From Bradyrhizobium erythrophlei (GTDB lineage Bacteria > Pseudomonadota > Alphaproteobacteria > Rhizobiales > Xanthobacteraceae), in contig NZ_LT670818.1 of the NCBI RefSeq assembly GCF_900129505.1, positions 5,055,001 to 5,119,000 of the forward strand: a DNA stretch of 64,000 bases, read 5' to 3'. A program made the translations under genes and the position numbers. The notes beneath the pieces are model-generated. The model saw only the letters and a list, made by a program, of their open reading frames with translations, was not told where the DNA came from and ran no database searches. Below are positions 1-8,851 of this stretch, piece by piece (position 1 is the stretch's first letter; every line of letters begins with the position of its first letter).

Positions 1-917
1 AATGCGTATCCGACCGCCTGATGCTCGATGATCGGATGAACGCCGCCGCGCCGCTCAGTCCGGGCGAAGTGCAGAGCGAAGTCGAACGCCGCCCGCATCA
101 ACGCCACGCCGAAAATACCGACCAGCGCCGCGGTGCCGGTAAAGCTGGCAGCCGTCAGGGCGAGGCCGCCACCTTCCTCCCCGAGAAGATTGTGCCGCGG
201 CGCAGAGACGTTCTCTAAACCGAATTGCGGCGTGAGATGCGCGCGGTGACCCACGGACTCGATTGCCCGCTCGAAGACGATGCCAGATGCAGGCCGTTCG
301 ACCGCAATGATGGAAATCGCTTTCTCGGGTGGAGCGTCAGGCGCGGTCCGGCACACCACGCATAAGATATCCGCACCTTTACGATCCCACCCGGTCGCCG
401 AGGAGACCCATTTCTTCCGGCCATTGATGACCCAGCGGTCGCCGTGAAGTTTGGCAAAAGTACGCACGCCTTCGCCGGGCGGCGGAGAAGCGGCGTTGGC
501 GCTGCCTCCCGGTTCGCTGGAGCAGAAGCCGGCCAACGGCGTTCCGCTCTTCTTCAAGAACGGAGCCAGCATCCGGCCACACTGCTCCGGCGTGCCGCCC
601 AGCAAGATCGGCAAAAGACCAAGCACCGTTCCGAGCATCGTCAAGGTGACGCTCGCATTCACGCTGTAAAATTCCTCGGCCATAATGGCCATGTCGATCA
701 GGCCGGCGTTCTCGCCGCCCGCAGGTTGCGGAATGCATTTCCTCAAAAAGCCTGCGACGACCATGGCTTCGTATACGGGCCTGGTCGCAAGGAAACGCTC
801 CTCCGCCGTCGGCAGCAACTCGGCCGCCCTTGCCCCTGCAAGCACTTCCGTCGCAAACCGGCGGGATTCAAGCTGGAGCTCACGTTGCGGTGACGTTAGC
901 GTAAAGTCGATGGCCAT
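1..917 (-). CDS. Acyl-CoA dehydrogenase family protein (partial, C-terminus beyond left edge)
   Basis: Open reading frame from the ATG at 917 to the window edge, about 305 residues with no internal stop. The N-terminus starts MAIDFTLTSPQRELQLESRR, and about residues 130-175 show the family pattern of a substrate/FAD region (PLAGFCSSEPGGSAN, then GRKKWVSSA). The family oxidises acyl-CoA thioesters with FAD in the cytoplasm; the substrate cannot be told from sequence. The catalytic base region lies outside the window. It reads away from the IS element at 1028. The family call is firm; the specific reaction is unknown. Confidence 0.85.
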   Translation of the reverse strand, partial: MAIDFTLTSPQRELQLESRRFATEVLAGARAAELLPTAEERFLATRPVYEAMVVAGFLRKCIPQPAGGENAGLIDMAIMAEEFYSVNASVTLTMLGTVLGLLPILLGGTPEQCGRMLAPFLKKSGTPLAGFCSSEPGGSANAASPPPGEGVRTFAKLHGDRWVINGRKKWVSSATGWDRKGADILCVVCRTAPDAPPEKAISIIAVERPASGIVFERAIESVGHRAHLTPQFGLENVSAPRHNLLGEEGGGLALTAASFTGTAALVGIFGVALMRAAFDFALHFARTERRGGVHPIIEHQAVGYA

Positions 918-1105
918 GGCGACTTTCCTGAATTTGATAGGTCATGTCTGTTCCGTAATCCGCTATCGGATCGGAGCAGGAAAGTCTCGGATGCTGGCGC
1001 CCGATTTCTTGGCCTATGGCGCACTAGATGGTGTGGACTCTAAGGATTCCCTTTTAGGAGCAAATCAGATTCAAGGCTGCTTTTTGGGAGGCAGTCTTGG
1101 GTGCG

Positions 1106-1477
1106 ATGGACCGGTTGGTTTTGAACGACGCGGCGTGGGAGCGGATGGCACCGCTGATCATAGGCCGACCTGACCAGAAAGGCTCTACCGGACGCGACAA
1201 TCGGATGTTCGTGGAAGGTGTGCTGTGGATCGTGCGCACGGGCTCGCCCTGGCGTGATCTTCCAGAGGCGTTTGGAGACTGGAACAGCGTGTTCCGGCGC
1301 TTCAGCAGATGGAGCATCAAGGGTGTTTGGTGGCGGATCTTCGAGGCGATGTCCTATGATCCGGACTTCGAATATCTGATCGTCGATTCCACCATCGTCC
1401 GGGCGCATCAGCACGCCGCCGGGGCGAAAAAAGGGGGTCCGAAGATCAAGCGCTCGGCCGCTCACGCGGTGGTCTGA
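1106..1477 (+). CDS. IS5-family transposase, upstream frame (OrfA)
   Basis: About 123 residues from ATG 1106 (an upstream TTG at 1097 is possible). It contains the IS5 N-terminal region (FVEGVLWIVRTGSPWRDLP) and the first catalytic Asp in YLIVDSTIVRAHQHAAG (IVDST). Near its end it runs through A6G5 at 1427-1437, the likely place where ribosomes shift -1 into the downstream frame to make full transposase. The zero-frame phase of the A run is not that of the classical A-AAA-AAG heptamer, so efficiency is uncertain. Confidence 0.8.
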   Translation: MDRLVLNDAAWERMAPLIIGRPDQKGSTGRDNRMFVEGVLWIVRTGSPWRDLPEAFGDWNSVFRRFSRWSIKGVWWRIFEAMSYDPDFEYLIVDSTIVRAHQHAAGAKKGGPKIKRSAAHAVV

Positions 1478-1860
1478 GCACCAAGATACATATGGCCGTT
1501 CGGGGTTTGGGATGTCCTGTGCGGTTCACGCTGACCGCAGGTCAGAAGGGCGATGCACCGCAAGCCGCCGCATTGATCGAGGGATTACCCGCCGAGGTCG
1601 TCATGGCCGATACGGCCTATGACGCCGATCACTTGCGCCAAGCCATCGCCGCCAAGGGGGCGCTCGCCGTCATCCCAAACAACCCGTCGCGAGCGCTCAA
1701 ATATCCGCTCGACAAGCATCTCTATGCCCAGCGCCATCTGGTGGAATGCTGCTTCTCAAAACTCAAGCAATTCCGCCGCGTCGCAACCCGCTTCGAAAAG
1801 ACCGCCCGAAATTACCGTGCCGTCGTCACTCTCGCAGCCATCATCTTATGGATGCGATAA
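1429..1860 (+). CDS. IS5-family transposase, downstream frame (OrfB), DDE domain
   Basis: The continuation frame reads GRSRGGLSTKIH from about 1453, then passes an internal ATG at 1492. It carries the second catalytic Asp (MADTAYDADHLR) and the final Glu region (HLYAQRHLVECCFSKLKQF). It ends 13 bp before the right inverted repeat. It lies one base back relative to OrfA, so an OrfAB fusion needs a -1 frameshift in the 1427-1437 homopolymer region; alone it lacks the first Asp. The DDE signature is complete across the two frames, so the element may still be active. Confidence 0.8.
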   Translation, partial: KRGSEDQALGRSRGGLSTKIHMAVRGLGCPVRFTLTAGQKGDAPQAAALIEGLPAEVVMADTAYDADHLRQAIAAKGALAVIPNNPSRALKYPLDKHLYAQRHLVECCFSKLKQFRRVATRFEKTARNYRAVVTLAAIILWMR

Positions 1861-1873
1861 GTGTCCACACCAC

Positions 1874-2809
1874 CTAGGGCGCGACAGCCGTGGTTCGTCC
1901 GGTGGTTGAAGTCATGGTTTGACGAAACTCGCGGGGGCTTGCGCCATTGCTGCGCTTGAACAGCCGGTTGAAATGCGAAATATCCCGAAAGCCCGCAGCG
2001 AATGCGATTTCGGCGATCGTCCTGTTTTGCGAATCGCCGAGCAGATCGCGGGTGCAGACAAGAATCCGCTTGTGGTTGACGTGCTCGCCAACCGACCGAC
2101 TTGTCTTGGAAAACAGCTTGTGCACGTAGCGCTCCGAACAATGAAATTTTCGCGCGAGCGTCGTGGCGCTCAGACTGGGGTCGTCGCTGTGACGATCGAT
2201 GTGATCCAGCATCATCGACAGCAGCACGGGTGCATTCAGCCGCTCAAACGGCCCGCCCGCCAGCACATCAGATGCATGAGAAATGAGGTCGACGATGTGG
2301 CCGCCGCTAAGAGCCGCAAGCGGCAAGGACACTTGCGAGTTGAGACAAAGCTCCGCATAGCCGGAGAGAGTGCGGGAGAGGGCGCGGCCGGCTTCTGTCA
2401 CAGACAAGGTCAGCCGCGGCCGCTCGGAAAAATAGCGCGGCAGCAGGTGTCTAGGGACGGCAAAACAAAATAGCTGAAAATCGCGACCATTGGCGATTTC
2501 GAACGGCTCGGTCGTGTCGACGACGGCGAGATCTCCAGGCCCGCAGATCTGCTCGTGACCACGCTGCGCGTAGCGGCCCACCCCTTCGAGCTGAAGATTA
2601 ATGAAGCACAGCTCGTCCGTGCTGCGCGCGATGTGCGAACGCAGCCGCAAAACCCGGTGCTTGGTTGCAGTGACGCGGGAAATCCGGATCGGAGTAGCGT
2701 CAGTCCTGGATATCGTCCCTTGGAAAGGATGCTCGGCTATTTTGCGCGGCTCCAGCCGGACGAAAGCGTTCGCGAGATCGTCAGCCCAACTACCAAAGGG
2801 TTGATCCAT
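1874..2809 (-). CDS. AraC-family transcriptional regulator
   Basis: About 311 residues from the ATG at 2809 (MDQPFGSWADDLAN). An N-terminal sensing half is followed by two C-terminal helix-turn-helix motifs (SATTLARKFHCSERYVHKLF and IAEIAFAAGFRDISHFNRLF). The frame stays open upstream to 3067, giving a 397-residue version, but the extra part has no recognisable AraC features, so the shorter start is preferred. The stop codon is supplied by CTA inside the CTAG target site of the neighbouring IS; the protein end is therefore unchanged by the insertion. Target genes unknown. Confidence 0.85.
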   Translation of the reverse strand: MDQPFGSWADDLANAFVRLEPRKIAEHPFQGTISRTDATPIRISRVTATKHRVLRLRSHIARSTDELCFINLQLEGVGRYAQRGHEQICGPGDLAVVDTTEPFEIANGRDFQLFCFAVPRHLLPRYFSERPRLTLSVTEAGRALSRTLSGYAELCLNSQVSLPLAALSGGHIVDLISHASDVLAGGPFERLNAPVLLSMMLDHIDRHSDDPSLSATTLARKFHCSERYVHKLFSKTSRSVGEHVNHKRILVCTRDLLGDSQNRTIAEIAFAAGFRDISHFNRLFKRSNGASPREFRQTMTSTTGRTTAVAP

Positions 2810-3143
2810 TTGACACTGTTTTGCCGACCACTCCATAGGCGTCCCAATAAATGCTGCTGTATATGGGCAAGCCGCTTCACGCTTGCGTCCGGACCCTGCT
2901 TCGAACACTCCGTCATAATCTTGGGTCTGGTCGGCCAGCGTGTAATATAAGTTCGCAAGCAGCTCGGTGGCGACGGCCAAATCGTTGAATTTATCGAACG
3001 GATGGCTTTCCCAGTAGTTCGATGCAGGCCGTGACCGCACCTGGGTCATTTTTCCACTGGTCACCACCTATAGCCAGCCTGTTGCCCTCGATTCATGCTC
3101 GCCACAACCTTCAAGTTCGCCTGTGAATAATGCAGCTACGGAA
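2810..3143. other. Intergenic region, 334 bp
   Basis: Between the AraC gene and the alpha/beta hydrolase gene. It contains the possible 5' extension of the AraC frame (to 3067). No convincing additional gene, terminator or repeat was seen. Confidence 0.5.
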
Positions 3144-3923
3144 CTATGGCACCTGGGTGCGATAAAATGCCTCCAGCATGGAATTGATTTGAGCTGGGGC
3201 AAGTAGTGTCGAGAAGTGACCGACGCCCAGAGCTTGACCAATTTTAAGCTCCGGGCATAGTCCTTGAAATCGATGCACGTTTGCGATTACGTTTTCCGAA
3301 GCGATGTAAGCAATTGGCGCCCCGACTGCACCAGCGGCGGATGTCGCATCATAACGGAAGATGTGATCGACTAATGCCGGCGCCAGGACATGCTGTGGCG
3401 TGCGACTGATCACCTGGCCGATGTGCCATCTCAGAGTTGAGTCATCCGTGGGAAGGAACAACAGTGGCTGCAACGACGCGAGCGCAACCAAGTAGTCCGG
3501 TCTGAATAGCGCATCTGAGATCGGACGCAGATTGTCGATAAAGGCGGGAGATGGGAACAGCACGCTGTCGATCATCACAGTTGCCGCAACGTGTTCAGGA
3601 TGCCGAGCCACAAACTGTAGCGCGATGGTTCCTCCCATGCTATGGCCCACGACAATAGACTTAGGAAGAGTTAGCTCTCGACATAGGTGAGCCAAGTCAT
3701 CGACGAAGCCTTCGACTGTATAGTCTTGGATCGGTGCGCTGCTGGCACCGTGGCCGCGCAGGTCCACCGCTATCGTCCGCTGGAAGTGAGAGAAGTGCGC
3801 CTGCTGGGGCGCGAAAAACGTATGATCGCATCCCCAGCCGTGGACAAATAACATCGGAGGCGCAGTACCACTGCCTTCATCCTTAAAGTAGAGGGCAACA
3901 TCATCTCGATTTAGCTTCTGCAT
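3144..3923 (-). CDS. Alpha/beta hydrolase
   Basis: 259 residues from ATG 3923 (MQKLNRDDVALYFKDEGSG). The oxyanion-hole motif HGWG is near residue 28, the nucleophile elbow GHSMGG is at 93-98 with Ser95 as nucleophile, and the catalytic His is in GVGHFSTLL near the C-terminus. This is a typical serine hydrolase of the esterase / C-C hydrolase superfamily; no signal peptide, so probably cytoplasmic. It follows the MddA-like gene on the same strand with an 85-bp gap and could be co-transcribed. The frame is open further upstream but lacks domain features there. Confidence 0.85.
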   Translation of the reverse strand: MQKLNRDDVALYFKDEGSGTAPPMLFVHGWGCDHTFFAPQQAHFSHFQRTIAVDLRGHGASSAPIQDYTVEGFVDDLAHLCRELTLPKSIVVGHSMGGTIALQFVARHPEHVAATVMIDSVLFPSPAFIDNLRPISDALFRPDYLVALASLQPLLFLPTDDSTLRWHIGQVISRTPQHVLAPALVDHIFRYDATSAAGAVGAPIAYIASENVIANVHRFQGLCPELKIGQALGVGHFSTLLAPAQINSMLEAFYRTQVP

Positions 3924-4008
3924 GAGAGCGATCCTAGTGTTTGACGTCGTGCCGACAACCGACCGGCGAGCTTCACAGATCGCCGCCGTGCTGATTGATA
4001 ATTGCGGT

Positions 4009-4797
4009 TCAGAACAGGCCCGGCAGAAGCATTGCCACGCGGGCGCGATAGTGGCGATACTGGTCGCCAAACGTCGCGATGAGGTCGCGTTCCTCCAGTG
4101 CAATACCGATAAAGATATAGATTGTAGTGGCGGCAGCGAACAGCAGGTGCCCGAACGTCATGACGGGCGCAGCCCAGAATGCGATCAGAAAGCCGAGATA
4201 GATCGGATGCCGGACGACGCGATAGAGACCGGGCGTCTTGAAGCCGATGCCGGGGATGGCGCGGCCGACCGCGTTGAGCACTACCTGCTTCACGCCGAAT
4301 AATTCGAAGTGGCTGATCAGGAACGTGCTGTAGAGCACGATAAGCCAGCCGAATGCGGACAATGAATACACGAGCGCGGCAGCCTTGGCGTTGCCGATCC
4401 GCCATGCGACCTGCGGCAGCGGCTGCCAAAGCGCGAACAGCAGGATGAGGGCCACGCTGGCGCAAAGCACGTAGGTGCTGCGCTCGATCACGGGCGGCAC
4501 AACCTTCGTCAGGATACGCTTGAAGCCGCGGCGCGCCATGCCGCTGTGCTGGATCGCGAAAATGGCGAGCAGTACGAGATTGACGGCTACCGCATGCATC
4601 GGCGGTGGCGGCATTATCTCTCGAACGGTGTCGACGGTTTTTGGCACCGCCAAACCGCCGACGAAGCCGATGGCGTAGAGAAACGTGAAAAGGAAGATGA
4701 TGTACGAGATGGCGCCGTAGGCGAGGCTCAGGAATCGCCCAAGCGGGCCGAACCGGCCCGCTGACGCGTGTGATTCGGGAACGTTGGCTTTAGTCAT
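4009..4797 (-). CDS. mddA: Methanethiol S-methyltransferase (MddA-like), NnrU/ICMT-type membrane protein
   Basis: 262 residues from ATG 4797, preceded by a clear GAAGGAG ribosome site. Several hydrophobic segments are present (about residues 22-50, 68-88, 110-135, 145-170, 215-240). Family landmarks: QHSGMARRGFKRILTK, then VIERSTYVL, then the SAM-binding block YRVVRHPIYLGFL and ALEERDL near the C-terminus, typical of isoprenylcysteine-methyltransferase-fold enzymes. The HS-MAR / ERSTYVL combination is what is known for MddA, which makes dimethylsulfide from methanethiol in the inner membrane. Substrate is inferred from the family, not proved. Confidence 0.8.
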   Translation of the reverse strand: MTKANVPESHASAGRFGPLGRFLSLAYGAISYIIFLFTFLYAIGFVGGLAVPKTVDTVREIMPPPPMHAVAVNLVLLAIFAIQHSGMARRGFKRILTKVVPPVIERSTYVLCASVALILLFALWQPLPQVAWRIGNAKAAALVYSLSAFGWLIVLYSTFLISHFELFGVKQVVLNAVGRAIPGIGFKTPGLYRVVRHPIYLGFLIAFWAAPVMTFGHLLFAAATTIYIFIGIALEERDLIATFGDQYRHYRARVAMLLPGLF

Positions 4798-5182
4798 GGT
4801 ATTCTCCTTCTGGTGTAATTGCGACAACGTGTTGAACGTACATGGGTGCACAACAGCGACGTGTCCGCTCAGGTGGCTTGTGACAGGGATACTCGACGTT
4901 GCTCCACAGACTAGCCACTTTGACGGCTATCTGAGATCTCACCGCGCTGCCATTCTCCGCACTGGATCGAACGGGTTTTGGGCGGACTCCAAGGGAGCCG
5001 TGGCTGCGCTTCGCGCCTAGCCCCGCCAAGACGACGTCTCGCTTGCTCAACTTCATGTTCAATGTTCTGCCAGGCGGCCGACGAGGCGCAGTTTCGGAAA
5101 ATATCGGAATGGCATTCAACGGCATTCAACTGCTTTTTTGGTATTCAGAAAAAGACGCTACAGATGCATTGCATCACCATCG
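4798..5182. other. Intergenic region with a possible orphan gene start
   Basis: 385 bp without a convincing gene. On the minus strand at 5056 an ATG opens MKLSKRDVVLAGLGA, which looks like the beginning of an export-signal or Tat-type leader, but the frame then continues in low-complexity basic sequence to 4790. It may be the broken 5' end of a lost gene. No terminator recognised. Confidence 0.3.
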
Positions 5183-6112
5183 TCAGGGTAGTGCCTTCAG
5201 TAGCGCGCGCACCAGCAGGACAGAATTCGCCGCTGCGAGGTCCTTGAAGTCGTCGAATGAACTATGGCCGGGCTCACCGCCTGCAAGGTCCGACAAGCTT
5301 CGGACGGCAACAAAGGGAATTTTGTTTGCATAGGCAACATGGGCTATTGCCGCGCTCTCTTGATCTACAGCGTCGGCATGGAATGCTTTGTATACGTAAT
5401 CCCGAAAGACACTATTATCGACAAAGGCCTGACCTGAGACGCCATTGCCCCCAATGATAATCCTAGGTTGACGGTCCACGCATTTTCGATCGGTTGTGCA
5501 TCTGTTCAGTTGAACCCTGCTGGAGACCGTCTTGACCAGAGCCATGAGTTTTGGATCGACGGGAAACCAAACGCGGTCCTCCGGATCAAGGGGAGCTTGG
5601 GCAATTTCTACGGGTTGCGGGAAAATCATGCCGAAATTTTCGGTCTGAGCCGGTTTGGCAAACTTGGGAAGACTGTAGTCGGATCCGACATTGCGAGCGA
5701 AAACAGCTTCGAGGTATTCGCTCCAATATTCCGGCACGACTACATCTGCGATTTCGAGGTCCGGATTTAGGCCACCGGCAACGCCGGAGAAGATAATCCG
5801 ACTGACCCTAAAATGGTCGAACGCAAACTGAGTTGTCATCGCAGCATTGACCATGCTGATGCCGCTCAACAACAGCAGAACGGGTTGGCCCTCGGTTTCG
5901 CCTGTGACGTATTCGACGCCGTTAACGATCCGACTTTTGCGATTTTTCAGGGCGGCTCTAAGTTCTGTCCACTCCGGCTTGAACCCGGATATCACTGCCG
6001 TACGGCTGGTGGTATCGATCTTGTCGCCCGCATGAGACAGGCTGATGGTGCTCAATAGCGTCCCGCCGAATGCGACGGTAAAACCTACGATCAAACCAAG
6101 CCTGTACCTCAA
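5183..6112 (-). CDS. Secreted purine / MTA-SAH nucleosidase family protein
   Basis: 309 residues. A cleavable signal peptide (about 1-28, ending SLSHA) is followed by a nucleoside phosphorylase superfamily fold: GETEGQPVLLLLSGISMVNAAM (residues about 72-93) and FSGVAGGLNP (about 108-117) match the base- and phosphate-site loops of 5'-methylthioadenosine/S-adenosylhomocysteine nucleosidases, and the AVDQESAA segment matches the MExA region. The C-terminal FVAVRSLSDLAGG holds the catalytic Asp of this family. The signal peptide suggests a periplasmic role in purine salvage, unlike the cytoplasmic Pfs enzymes. Exact substrate unknown. Confidence 0.8.
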   Translation of the reverse strand: MRYRLGLIVGFTVAFGGTLLSTISLSHAGDKIDTTSRTAVISGFKPEWTELRAALKNRKSRIVNGVEYVTGETEGQPVLLLLSGISMVNAAMTTQFAFDHFRVSRIIFSGVAGGLNPDLEIADVVVPEYWSEYLEAVFARNVGSDYSLPKFAKPAQTENFGMIFPQPVEIAQAPLDPEDRVWFPVDPKLMALVKTVSSRVQLNRCTTDRKCVDRQPRIIIGGNGVSGQAFVDNSVFRDYVYKAFHADAVDQESAAIAHVAYANKIPFVAVRSLSDLAGGEPGHSSFDDFKDLAAANSVLLVRALLKALP

Positions 6113-6545
6113 AGCGGCCTCCCCTCGTGATGATCGCCTATCATGGCGTGAGCCCGACTTCCGTTATGTTTCAGTTCGCAAGTTTTATCTTACGATTGTA
6201 AGAATGCGCGGAGATGGACGGCGGTCGAATATTTGACTAAGCGACCACCTTGCCAGCGAGGCGCAGCAAGTGATTGTTTCATCAACTCGAGCAATCGGAT
6301 GCGCCCCCAGGGGCCGCCGCATCAAGGCTAACCACGCGCGGATGCTTCCGCTGCCGGCAGCAGCGCGGCATTGTGGGGACGAAGCGGTTGTAGGTTGTGT
6401 GCAAAAAAAGAGCCTCCCGTGATAACCGCGGATAGACAAACATCGCGAATAACAAGACTGTGCCAGAAGATTTCGCGGATCGAATGTTATGTAATATTCG
6501 GCGTTATCCCCGCCGCCAGCTTTGGAGTTCTGTTTGGTCATGGCG
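6113..6545. other. Intergenic region, 433 bp
   Basis: Upstream of the nucleosidase gene. It contains the inverted repeat at 6188-6203 listed separately. The rest shows no convincing coding signal, RNA gene or terminator. Confidence 0.5.
6188..6203. promoter_or_regulatory. Inverted repeat upstream of the nucleosidase gene
   Basis: TCTTAC-GATT-GTAAGA, perfect 6-bp arms, 76 bp upstream of the start at 6112. It could be a regulator site or a small hairpin; no regulator is assigned. Confidence 0.35.
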
Positions 6546-7841
6546 TCACCACACAGCACCGGGAAGCACATCGAGCGGGATTTTGAGATAGCTCCGGCCG
6601 TTGTCCTCCGGGGTCGGGAGCCGCCCGCCGCGAATATTGACTTGCAGTGCCGGCAAAATGAGCTTCGGCATCGGCAAGGTCCGGTCGCGCTCCTGGCGGA
6701 GATCGACGAACCTATCCTCCGTCTTGTCAGCGATGTGCGTGTTCGAGCGTTTCTGTTCGGCTACAGTGCTTTCCCAGCGCGGATGGCGGCCGCCCGGCTG
6801 GTAATCGTGCCCGGTGAACACGCGCGTCTCATCTGGCAATGCAAGGATGACCTGGATGCTCTTCCAGAGCTGCTTGGCGTCACCGCCCGGAAAATCCGTG
6901 CGGGCCGTACCGCTATCCGGCATGAACAACGTGTCATGCACGAAAGCAGCATCACCGATCAGATAGGTGATCGAGGCGAGCGTATGGCCTGGCGAGAACA
7001 CGACCTGCGCAGCGAGCGAGCCGATCTCGAAACGCTCGCCATCCGCGAACAGGTGGTCCCAGAACGGCCCCTCGCTCGATACCGACGGCCAGTTGTAGAT
7101 CGTGGCCCAAAGCTGCTGCACATCGCGCACGTGATCGCCAATCGCCATCGGCGCCCCGGTCTTCCGCTGGAGGTAAGGCGCGGCCGAGAAATGGTCGGCA
7201 TGGATGTGTGTGTCGAGAATCCACCCGACGGTCAATTCCTGCTCGGCGACATAAGCCAGAATAGCATCAGCGCTCCACGTCGCGGTCCCGCCCGACCTCT
7301 CATTGAAATCGAGCACCGGGTCGATGATCGCGCATTTCGCCGTGGCGAGATCGGAGACGACATACTGGACACTGGACGTCCGGGGATCGAAGAAGCCCTT
7401 GACGGTTGGCCGTTGCTTCCCGCGCCGGGCAATCCACTGTTCCGCCACAGTGAGGTCGAAACCGAATCTTTCCCCGAACGGGCGAATGTCCTTGGGGTTC
7501 ATCCGTCTGTCGAGCACTTCACCGATCGCGTAAAGTGTCAACGAACGCGTGCCGCTCCCGCAGTGGGCCAGTACAGGTCCGGGCGAATCGGCGACGGCTT
7601 TCTGAAAAGCCCGCACATCGGCTTCTGTGATTTGAGGAGAAGTGACAGGGATGAAGCGGTAGCCGAGGCCAGCGTCTTCTGCTGCGCACTTTTCGGCAGC
7701 AGATCCCGGTTGATGCGGCTCCTCTCCGTTGGGATGATTGTTGATGACGGCCGTGAAACCGTCCTCCTTGAACTGCCGGAATGCCCCGGGCGAAGGTTGC
7801 TCGGCAACAGCAAGGTTTTCCGAAATCCGAACCAGGCTCAT
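6546..7841 (-). CDS. blh: Bifunctional sulfur transferase/dioxygenase (Blh-type, DUF442 + MBL fold)
   Basis: 431 residues from ATG 7841, preceded by GAAAGGAG. Residues 1-110 are a DUF442 / rhodanese-phosphatase-like domain with the active loop HCGSGTRS (Cys94). The rest is a metallo-beta-lactamase-fold persulfide dioxygenase with THIHADH (His212, His214, Asp216, His217), SPGHTLAS and FTGHDYQPGGR. Such proteins (Blh) oxidise persulfide/glutathione persulfide in sulfide detoxification and are known to be regulated by BigR. No bigR homologue lies beside it here. Assignment rests on domain order and motifs. Confidence 0.85.
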   Translation of the reverse strand: MSLVRISENLAVAEQPSPGAFRQFKEDGFTAVINNHPNGEEPHQPGSAAEKCAAEDAGLGYRFIPVTSPQITEADVRAFQKAVADSPGPVLAHCGSGTRSLTLYAIGEVLDRRMNPKDIRPFGERFGFDLTVAEQWIARRGKQRPTVKGFFDPRTSSVQYVVSDLATAKCAIIDPVLDFNERSGGTATWSADAILAYVAEQELTVGWILDTHIHADHFSAAPYLQRKTGAPMAIGDHVRDVQQLWATIYNWPSVSSEGPFWDHLFADGERFEIGSLAAQVVFSPGHTLASITYLIGDAAFVHDTLFMPDSGTARTDFPGGDAKQLWKSIQVILALPDETRVFTGHDYQPGGRHPRWESTVAEQKRSNTHIADKTEDRFVDLRQERDRTLPMPKLILPALQVNIRGGRLPTPEDNGRSYLKIPLDVLPGAVW

Positions 7842-7884
7842 TCCGGGCTCCTTTCACAATAACGATATCCTGAGCAGGCATTTG

Positions 7885-7902
7885 AGCACGTGGTCACGTG
7901 CT
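7885..7902. promoter_or_regulatory. Inverted repeat 44 bp upstream of the Blh-type gene
   Basis: AGCACGTG-GT-CACGTGCT, perfect 8-bp arms. It sits exactly at the outer edge of the 1.75-kb duplicated segment and is not conserved in the other copy near 42.4 kb. It could be an operator for the Blh gene or a hairpin ending the decayed hydrolase transcript. Confidence 0.35.
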
Positions 7903-7985
7903 GAAAAGCTCACGACGAGCAGATGTTTTCCGTTGTACCTGTCGGCACTTCCGTCGCTCCAGCAAACGATGGCGGCGGCCGCTCT

Positions 7986-8683
7986 CTATGTGTGCTGCAG
8001 CAGCAGGGCCGTGAGCTCATTGGGCATGTCGAGCGTCACATCATGCCCGCATGCAAGCTTCTCCAGCCACCAGCGGCGCTCTCTTGCCTTGGCGTAAAAC
8101 TGGCCGAAGGGACCATCATGGCCACTCGCCAGAATGTATCCGATGTTTGCGATGCCGTCGCAGGCGGCGCTGAGCCGCGCCGGCGCTTCACAACTGGACA
8201 GCGGATGCATCGTGCACTGACGGTCCACCCAGGCGGCGTCCGCCGCATTGACCGCGAAGACCGATGCCGGTATCGGCGGAATCTTCCAGCCATCGCCGTG
8301 GGCCACAGCCAGTTGCCGCATGCTCTCGCCGCTATCAGGCAGATAGTCGAAAAGCGCTTTGCCGTTCTCGGGAACGAAGGCGTCGAGATAGACCAGCGAG
8401 CGAATCCGGTCCGGCATCCGGTCGGCGACGTGGCGCGCGACGATACCACCGTAGGAAGCTCCGACCAGGACGATGTCGCGCAGGTCCTCCCAAATCATGA
8501 GATTGGCGACATCCGCGACATGGGTGTCGAGGCCAACGTCGCGGCTCAAGAGGTGGGAGCGTTCTCCGAGGCCTGTCAGCGTCGGCGTGAACACCTGGTG
8601 CCCGCGGCCGCCAGCAGGCGACGCACGCGGGTCCAGGTCCAGCTGCCACGCCACGCGCCGTGGATCAGGATGAAATCGGTCAT
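7986..8683 (-). pseudogene. Alpha/beta hydrolase, frameshifted copy
   Basis: Begins at ATG 8683 (MTDFILIHGAWRGSWTW) but the frame is lost near 8601-8603: the duplicate at 41580 has one more G in the stretch encoding AAAGHR, so a single base appears deleted here. Downstream the other frame continues with VFTPTLTGLGERSHLL to the C-terminus at 7986. The nucleophile elbow reads GASYGG where the intact copy has GHSYGG. The family is the MenH/methyl-esterase-like serine hydrolases. It is divergent from the HxlR copy at 8852. A sequencing error is the alternative to a true pseudogene. Confidence 0.8.
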
Positions 8684-8851
8684 TGCGGAGTACTCCTTGC
8701 GATGTAGGCGCCATGACACGAGGCGACCTGAACGTGAAAGAAACGGTGCCGCACATCGCGACGCCGCGCCGACATGTGGACAGGGCGCCTCGCCCTGCCA
8801 AGTCTGTTTTTCGTACTGGCAGGTCCGGCCGCCGGTGACTACATGGGGCGC

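Larger units (their letters stand above)
1028..1873 (+). mobile_element. IS5-family (IS427-group-like) insertion sequence
   Basis: An 846-bp element with two consecutive transposase frames. The ends are imperfect inverted repeats that begin RTGGTGTGGAC (left ATGGTGTGGACTCTAAGG; right, read inward, GTGGTGTGGACACTTATC). It is flanked on both sides by CTAG (1024-1027 and 1874-1877), taken as the target duplication (the core duplicated pair may be only TA). Size, ends and two-frame arrangement fit the IS427 group of IS5. Removing the element and one CTAG restores continuous sequence, so the insertion looks recent. Confidence 0.85.

Noticed and set aside
1427..1437. Classical A-AAA-AAG slippery heptamer in the IS
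   Set aside because: The OrfA frame reads AAA AAA GGG, so the heptamer is out of the usual phase; frameshift is kept only as likely.
6522..7862. 446-codon plus-strand frame across the Blh-type gene
   Set aside because: Exact antisense of a well-motifed enzyme; the plus reading has no domain and biased composition.
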